A stretch of DNA of 11,702 nt from Bacteroidota bacterium (lineage in GTDB: Bacteria; Bacteroidota; Bacteroidia; 2-12-FULL-35-15): NCBI GenBank assembly GCA_023251855.1, contig JAHEYA010000033.1, forward strand, positions 1-11,702, given 5' to 3'. Shown here piece after piece: positions 7,341-11,702 of the stretch. Within the stretch, counting starts at the first letter, position 1. Each line of letters begins with the position of its first letter. The notes under the pieces are model-generated. The model was not told the origin of the DNA and searched no databases. It was given only the letters and a program-made list of their open reading frames with translations. A program made the position numbers and the translations under genes.

Positions 7341-8879
7341 TTATTTGGTTACAATAATTTTCTTTGTAGTTCTTTCACTGGTTTTGGTATCTATAACTTC
7401 AACAATATATAAGCCAGCCGGAATGTTTTTTAAGTCTATTGAAGTAACATCATAAAATAGTTCGGTTTGTAAAATACTTTGTCCGGTTATACTTAATAGT
7501 TGAACTTTATATTCTGATCTTTTGGAAAGATAGATACTTACTTTATTTGAGGCAGGGTTAGGATAAATATAAGTTAGCAGGCCAGAAGGAACCTCGTTTG
7601 TTTTAACAGATGTAATAACAAGCGGATCGTTTGCTAACAAAGTCTCTACATCAATCAGCTCATCACCGACTTCATATTTAAAAAACATGTAAGAATCAAA
7701 AAGCATTTCATCTGAAGTACTTGTTCCTGCATGAACCAAAACAGGGGTAGTGATGTTGGGGTTATTGGTGGTGTTATCAAACAGGTGTTTGGAGTATAAT
7801 TTGTATCCAGCGGGAACCTTAACCAGATTTTTATAGGTATAATACCCTTGCCATTCAAAGTCCCATTTTTCGCGAACTAAAGGAATTGTATCAGTACCCA
7901 AATAGGCATAATTAGTAATTTTTGTACACACTTTATGAGAATGCGGAAAAGTAGCAAACATGGACAATGCACTAGGGATAGTTCCGTTTGACGGATAGTT
8001 TGCAGTGAATGTTGGAGAGGTATTAGGCATAATGTATAGACTCCAGTTTTGAAGAAAAGTAGTAGCATGAACTGGGCGCACACCGGTTTCTCCGGCAGGA
8101 TAAAAATACATACGGACTTGTGTACTATCCAACTGACCAGCTGTACCAACCGGATAATGTATTTGCAATAACAACTGAGAGCCGGCTTTGATGCGGATCC
8201 CTGCTTTCAAAGGAGCTTGTCCGGGGAATATGGTTGGTGCGGCACCGGGTGCCCATCCGCCAATTCCGAAATCACCTGTAGGATTGAAGCAGCCACCTGT
8301 TAAATCACTGGTAGAAGTGCCATTAGAGTCAACATCAACAATAACGTGGTGTACAATAGAGGAGTTGCCGGGAACGATTTCATAGGCGCGCAATATTCTA
8401 TCCTGTGTAAGTCCGGTAGAAACTGCAAAACAATTGTAAGCATCAACAGAAGAAGCATTACTTGCAAAGGTTGGTATTCTGAGAACAAGATCGGGTGTGC
8501 CATTAAGTTGATATTGTGAGAATGTAGGAGGGTTAGGAGCTAGTGTTGTATCTCCTTTTAGGGCACCGCTGTTTACCCAACTTATAATAGCACTTTTTTC
8601 GGCAGCGTTAATAATGTGTTCATGAGAAAAGCGTGTATATAAAGTATCGGGAGACCATGGAGGCATTTTACCGCTTTGCAGATCACTTAAAATGGCGTTT
8701 CTCCAAGGGTAGGTTTCGCTGTATGTCAACATAGATTGAGCAGACTGATTTTCATGATGGCAGGATGAACAGCGACTGTAAAATATGTGAGCAACATCCT
8801 TATAATCAAGTTGTGCTTTAGCAGTAGGGCTAAAAGGAATTAATGCCAGTAGAAATAAAACAGAGTAAATTTTTTTCAT
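7341..8879 (-). CDS. Cytochrome c / PHM-like copper monooxygenase fusion, T9SS-exported (copy 1)
   Basis: I choose the ATG at 8879 (MKKIYSVL), giving 512 residues. The frame also has an ATG at 8924, but that adds 15 residues before the signal peptide and breaks alignment with the paralogue at 2919-4472. Layout matches that paralogue: signal peptide (1-22), CSSCH haem c site (37-41), KMPPW (71-75), copper-ligand candidates His177-His178, His241, His313-x-His315 and Met392, and a T9SS type A sorting domain from YIYPNPASN (437) to the end. The TSTSDEMLF segment (387-394) is close to the TSSDEMCN segment of mammalian PHM, which carries its Met copper ligand. All ligands are kept, so it is expected to be active. 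The copies are very close over residues 23-84 (about five changes) and differ most in the signal peptide and the linker before the sorting domain. Substrate unknown. Confidence 0.8.
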   Translation of the reverse strand: MKKIYSVLFLLALIPFSPTAKAQLDYKDVAHIFYSRCSSCHHENQSAQSMLTYSETYPWRNAILSDLQSGKMPPWSPDTLYTRFSHEHIINAAEKSAIISWVNSGALKGDTTLAPNPPTFSQYQLNGTPDLVLRIPTFASNASSVDAYNCFAVSTGLTQDRILRAYEIVPGNSSIVHHVIVDVDSNGTSTSDLTGGCFNPTGDFGIGGWAPGAAPTIFPGQAPLKAGIRIKAGSQLLLQIHYPVGTAGQLDSTQVRMYFYPAGETGVRPVHATTFLQNWSLYIMPNTSPTFTANYPSNGTIPSALSMFATFPHSHKVCTKITNYAYLGTDTIPLVREKWDFEWQGYYTYKNLVKVPAGYKLYSKHLFDNTTNNPNITTPVLVHAGTSTSDEMLFDSYMFFKYEVGDELIDVETLLANDPLVITSVKTNEVPSGLLTYIYPNPASNKVSIYLSKRSEYKVQLLSITGQSILQTELFYDVTSIDLKNIPAGLYIVEVIDTKTSERTTKKIIVTK

Positions 8880-9100
8880 GAGTTTAATTTTAAAAGGGTT
8901 GAAAACATGCTTAACAGCATACAATTACAATAATTTGTGAATGAGAAAGCATTGGAAAAGAACGATTTAAAAAAATATTAGTTTGCTAATGTAAGATAAA
9001 AAAATTGAAAAAAGAAATTTATTGTTGTTTACTTTCAATTGAACCAAGTAGTTTAAAATACTTCCAACCCTTTGTGGGGCAATCCGCCCACAAAAAACGG
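8880..9100. other. AT-rich intergenic region, ribE to monooxygenase-like copy 1
   Basis: The 221 bp separate ribE from the next minus-strand gene and should hold the promoter of that gene. I found no sequence close to TAnnTTTG with a matching -33 box; a TAATTG-type sequence near 8920-8932 is the nearest. A short inverted repeat, TGCTTAACAGCA, lies at about 8909-8920. The ribE-proximal end carries the hairpin at 9071-9094. No open frame is evident. Confidence 0.45.
9071..9094 (-). terminator. GC-rich hairpin just after ribE (possible transcript 3' end)
   Basis: TTTGTGGG (9071-9078) pairs with CCCACAAA (9087-9094), eight perfect pairs around GCAATCCG, with extra G-C pairing possible if one base bulges. 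It starts seven bases after the ribE stop codon. On the minus strand the T-run comes before the stem, not after, so it is not a textbook intrinsic terminator. It may instead protect the 3' end or act with a termination factor. Confidence 0.35.
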
Positions 9101-9703
9101 TCAAGATGCCTTTACATGAGTCTTATCCATGAGCTTACTGATATATTTGCCTAAAATATCAAACTCAAGGTTTACAATAGTGTTTAACTGGCAGCTTTTG
9201 AAATTAGTATGTTCAAGGGTGTAAGGGATGATACAAACGGAAAAAGAGTTGGCTTTAGAATTCACTACTGTTAAACTTACCCCATTTACGCATATAGCGC
9301 CTTTTTCAACAGTTATATTGTTTGGTGAAGCATCGTATTCAAATGTAAAAATGCTGCTGCCGTTGGTTTGTTCAATTTTCTTACAAATGGCAGTTTGGTC
9401 AACGTGCCCCTGAACAATATGGCCATCAAGTCTATCACCAAGTTTCATACAACGTTCTAAATTTACAGAATCACCAATAGTAAGATTTCCTAAATTAGTT
9501 TTTTGAAGTGTTTCTGAAATAGCAGTAACTATATAGGTATCATCCTTAATATCAACAACAGTGAGGCAAACGCCATTGTGAGCAATGCTTTGGTCGATCT
9601 TGAGTTCGTTTGTAAAGGTTGATTTTAGGGTGATGTGCAGGTTGTCCGATTCTTTATTCAGCGCTGTAATTTGCCCTAAACTCTCTATAATTCCGGTGAA
9701 CAT
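9101..9703 (-). CDS. ribE: Riboflavin synthase, alpha subunit type
   Basis: This cytoplasmic enzyme converts two 6,7-dimethyl-8-ribityllumazine molecules to riboflavin plus a pyrimidinedione, the last step of riboflavin synthesis. The 200 residues show the typical two lumazine-binding barrels and the invariant N-terminus MFTGIIE. Barrel 1 has SIAHNGVCLTV (39-49) and barrel 2 has KGAICVNGVSLTV (134-146), the equivalent site. They are linked by GDRLDGHIVQGHVD (89-102). PYTLEHTNF (160-168) and the C-terminal VNLEFDILGKYI (177-188) helix used for trimer contacts are also present. Length is normal. The start is fixed by MFTGIIE. It begins 18 bp after the stop of the large CHU_C protein gene and may share its transcript; no other rib gene is visible and no FMN riboswitch precedes it. 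Confidence 0.97.
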   Translation of the reverse strand: MFTGIIESLGQITALNKESDNLHITLKSTFTNELKIDQSIAHNGVCLTVVDIKDDTYIVTAISETLQKTNLGNLTIGDSVNLERCMKLGDRLDGHIVQGHVDQTAICKKIEQTNGSSIFTFEYDASPNNITVEKGAICVNGVSLTVVNSKANSFSVCIIPYTLEHTNFKSCQLNTIVNLEFDILGKYISKLMDKTHVKAS

Positions 9704-9721
9704 AAATTGTTGAATTGGAGG

Positions 9722-11702
9722 TTAGTTTCCTACTTTAGCTTTATCTAGTATAAGTTGAACAAACCCTTTTAGAATGCGTGATTTTATACCATCCACATGT
9801 ATCTCATTAACTATACATAAGTAAAAATAGGTGCCATCTGAGCACAGTCTTTTGTTGCTGCTGTTTTTGGCGTCCCATAAAATATCGGGGTTGGTTGTTT
9901 CAAATACCGGAACGCCCCAGCGGTCGAAAATCTTAAGGTTGATATCTCTTACATAGCGGTAGTGGGGCAAAGGAATAAAAAGATCGTTTTGCCCATCTCC
10001 ATTGGGAGTGAACACATTTGGCAGTTCGTATTCCGGACAATTATCTACACATATTCTGGTAACAATAGCACTTTCATTGCCGATAGAATCCACCGCAGTA
10101 ACCGCATAACAGCCAGCAACAGAAGGAACGCCTTCAAATAAATATTGATGAACAAAGGTAGTGGTATTCAAATCCGTTGAGGTGTAGATCAATTGTGGTG
10201 CACCATCAGAAGTAGGAGTAAAATAAATATTATACCTTACTGCATCATGGCAACAGTAGGTGTTTGGGTTTGTCCAGGACAGCACATTTTGAAAAATATC
10301 ACAGTCGTTTGCAACCGTAAAAGTTGGTTGACATGGTGGTACAAGATCGATAGGAGTTTCACATTTTATTTCCGATTTGTTGTATAAAGGCCGTGGCAAG
10401 GCTACATCTGAATATTGACCACCGCTAACTATTTTGTAGCAGTAGTTGATACCATTTACTAATCCGGTATCAATATATGATTGAGTTACTGAAGTATCGA
10501 TCTTTACAAAATTTGATGAACCAACAGGGTTTGCCCTGTAAATATCATATCTGTAGTTGTTCCAGGGCACAATTTCTTTCCAGAACAGATTTACTTTTTT
10601 GTCGGCAGCGACAGTAGTTAAAAACACTGAAGAAGCGGTACTTGTAGAGCCTTTGAAAATACTATTACAATAAAAATCAATACGATAGGTGTATGCTGAA
10701 TCCCTTGTATTTAAAGCGGTATTGATAAAACTGGAATCGGTTAATTTATAAAATGCAGGTTGAATATAACTTGCTATTTGCGAAAAAGCACTGGTAGCAG
10801 GGTTAAATCCGATAGCTTTCATTAAGCGATATTCATAAGGAGGAGGGTTGGCAATGGTATCAAGGTTGGAGGAGTTGCCTGCCGGTTTAAGCCAATGAAC
10901 CCATATACTATCATTTGTTCCGGTACTGATAACACTAACATTGGTAATGATGGGTACATCTCTTACCAGAGTTGCACAAATATGAGTGGAGGCATAACTT
11001 TGTGAACCATCAGTATAATAGGCAACTACAACGTATGAGTAATTAATTCCATTTACCAAACCTTGTCCGTTATTATTATCTGTAAAAGCAGTAATGGAAG
11101 GTATGGAAGAACCAATTAATGTATAGCCCGTATAGCTGGGCACACCCGTTTCGCAAGCTCCTGGAGTCCATGGATCGCAGGTGTTTTTTCGATACACTTT
11201 ATAACCTAATAATGGATTGCTTCCCAGTGTATCACCACAGAGAGCATGGTTCCAATGAAGAATAATGCTTGTTCCGCTAGGTGTCGCAGTTAAGCCACTG
11301 GGAGCCGGAGGAACAACTTTAATAAATACAGATTTAAAATCGACAAGCGGGTCGCTTTGATTATTGTCGGCTACTTTAAATGTTACCAGATAGGGCAATA
11401 GCTGAACTTCAGGGCAACTAGGATTCCAGTTAAACTGCCCGGTTACAGGACTAAATGTTGGTGTTGAAGAAAATGTTGCAGCCGGATTCAGTTGAAAAGG
11501 GCCACCGGTAGCAGTTAAAGTTAAAATATTAGAATTTGGATCAGTAGCTTGTACAGTAAAATGTAAATTAGTTCCGGCAGCAATACAGGTATCATTGATA
11601 GGTTTAATTTTGGGAGGGTTGTTATTACAAGCAGCCACATCAATTTGCATATCACGAAGAATAGAGCCAATGTAATAGCGTAAGCCACTGAAAGGAGACC
11701 TT
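9722..11702 (-). CDS. Large FN3 / gliding-motility C-terminal domain (CHU_C) surface protein, 5' end missing
   Basis: The frame stays open to the window edge. An ATG at 11650 is internal: 17 more in-frame codons (RSPFSGLRYYIGSILRD) lie upstream with no stop, and the phrase ending RDMQ is a common run-in to such domains in this phylum. Numbering from that Met, residues 10-112 look like an Ig/cadherin-like domain (NNPPKIKPIND..., ATDPNSN). About 115-535 hold several fibronectin type III-like modules (for example PPAPSGLTATPSGTSIILHW, LGYKVYRK, and the repeated NGINYxYxVV). The last 101 residues are the CHU_C domain, ELPNVFTPNGDGQNDLF...KIFDRWG, the type B T9SS export signal. It is probably a secreted adhesin or filament-like protein; no catalytic motif is seen. 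ribE follows 18 bp downstream. Confidence 0.88.
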   Translation of the reverse strand, partial: RSPFSGLRYYIGSILRDMQIDVAACNNNPPKIKPINDTCIAAGTNLHFTVQATDPNSNILTLTATGGPFQLNPAATFSSTPTFSPVTGQFNWNPSCPEVQLLPYLVTFKVADNNQSDPLVDFKSVFIKVVPPAPSGLTATPSGTSIILHWNHALCGDTLGSNPLLGYKVYRKNTCDPWTPGACETGVPSYTGYTLIGSSIPSITAFTDNNNGQGLVNGINYSYVVVAYYTDGSQSYASTHICATLVRDVPIITNVSVISTGTNDSIWVHWLKPAGNSSNLDTIANPPPYEYRLMKAIGFNPATSAFSQIASYIQPAFYKLTDSSFINTALNTRDSAYTYRIDFYCNSIFKGSTSTASSVFLTTVAADKKVNLFWKEIVPWNNYRYDIYRANPVGSSNFVKIDTSVTQSYIDTGLVNGINYCYKIVSGGQYSDVALPRPLYNKSEIKCETPIDLVPPCQPTFTVANDCDIFQNVLSWTNPNTYCCHDAVRYNIYFTPTSDGAPQLIYTSTDLNTTTFVHQYLFEGVPSVAGCYAVTAVDSIGNESAIVTRICVDNCPEYELPNVFTPNGDGQNDLFIPLPHYRYVRDINLKIFDRWGVPVFETTNPDILWDAKNSSNKRLCSDGTYFYLCIVNEIHVDGIKSRILKGFVQLILDKAKVGN

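Noticed and set aside
8880..8924. Longer start for the monooxygenase-like gene (ATG at 8924)
   Set aside because: It adds 15 residues before a normal signal peptide, and the paralogue begins exactly at the position matching the ATG at 8879.
11648..11650. ATG at 11650 as the true start of the CHU_C protein
   Set aside because: The frame continues open for 17 codons to the window edge, no signal peptide follows the ATG, and the preceding residues fit the middle of a secreted protein.

Overview
This AT-rich window reads as a chromosomal piece from a member of the Bacteroidota, probably an environmental gliding or surface-colonising lineage. The evidence is three proteins with C-terminal type A sorting domains of the type IX secretion system (T9SS), one protein with the gliding-motility-associated (CHU_C, type B) C-terminus, -7 promoter boxes resembling the Bacteroidota TAnnTTTG consensus, and few Shine-Dalgarno sequences.

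Layout. Bases 1-58 hold the first 19 codons of an unidentified minus-strand gene that runs off the left edge. Bases 118-1686 (minus) encode a secreted MORN_2/YwqK-type repeat protein. It is divergent from metF (1804-2757, plus), and promoter-like boxes for both lie in the 117-bp gap. A strong intrinsic terminator (2780-2813) follows metF, which converges on a minus-strand cluster. In transcription order the cluster is: a cytochrome c/copper monooxygenase-like T9SS protein (8879-7341), an M43 metallopeptidase with an eight-unit propeller-like repeat (7182-4501), and a paralogue of the first gene (4472-2919). Further right, and upstream in minus-strand terms, lies the 3' part of a large FN3/CHU_C surface protein (11702-9722, start outside the window), followed 18 bp later by ribE (9703-9101).

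How it fits together. metF (folate/methionine) and ribE (riboflavin, the precursor of the FAD that MetF uses) are housekeeping genes set among secreted-protein genes. The most interesting content is the peptidase flanked by two paralogues. Each paralogue joins a CxxCH haem c site to a domain carrying what look like all six copper ligands of the peptidylglycine/dopamine monooxygenase fold, plus a T9SS signal. This would make them redox enzymes exported to the cell surface. That function and its link to the peptidase are inference.

Two intergenic hairpin repeats (about 2888-2914 and 7253-7312) resemble dispersed repeats. I saw no tRNA, rRNA, CRISPR array, insertion sequence or toxin gene.
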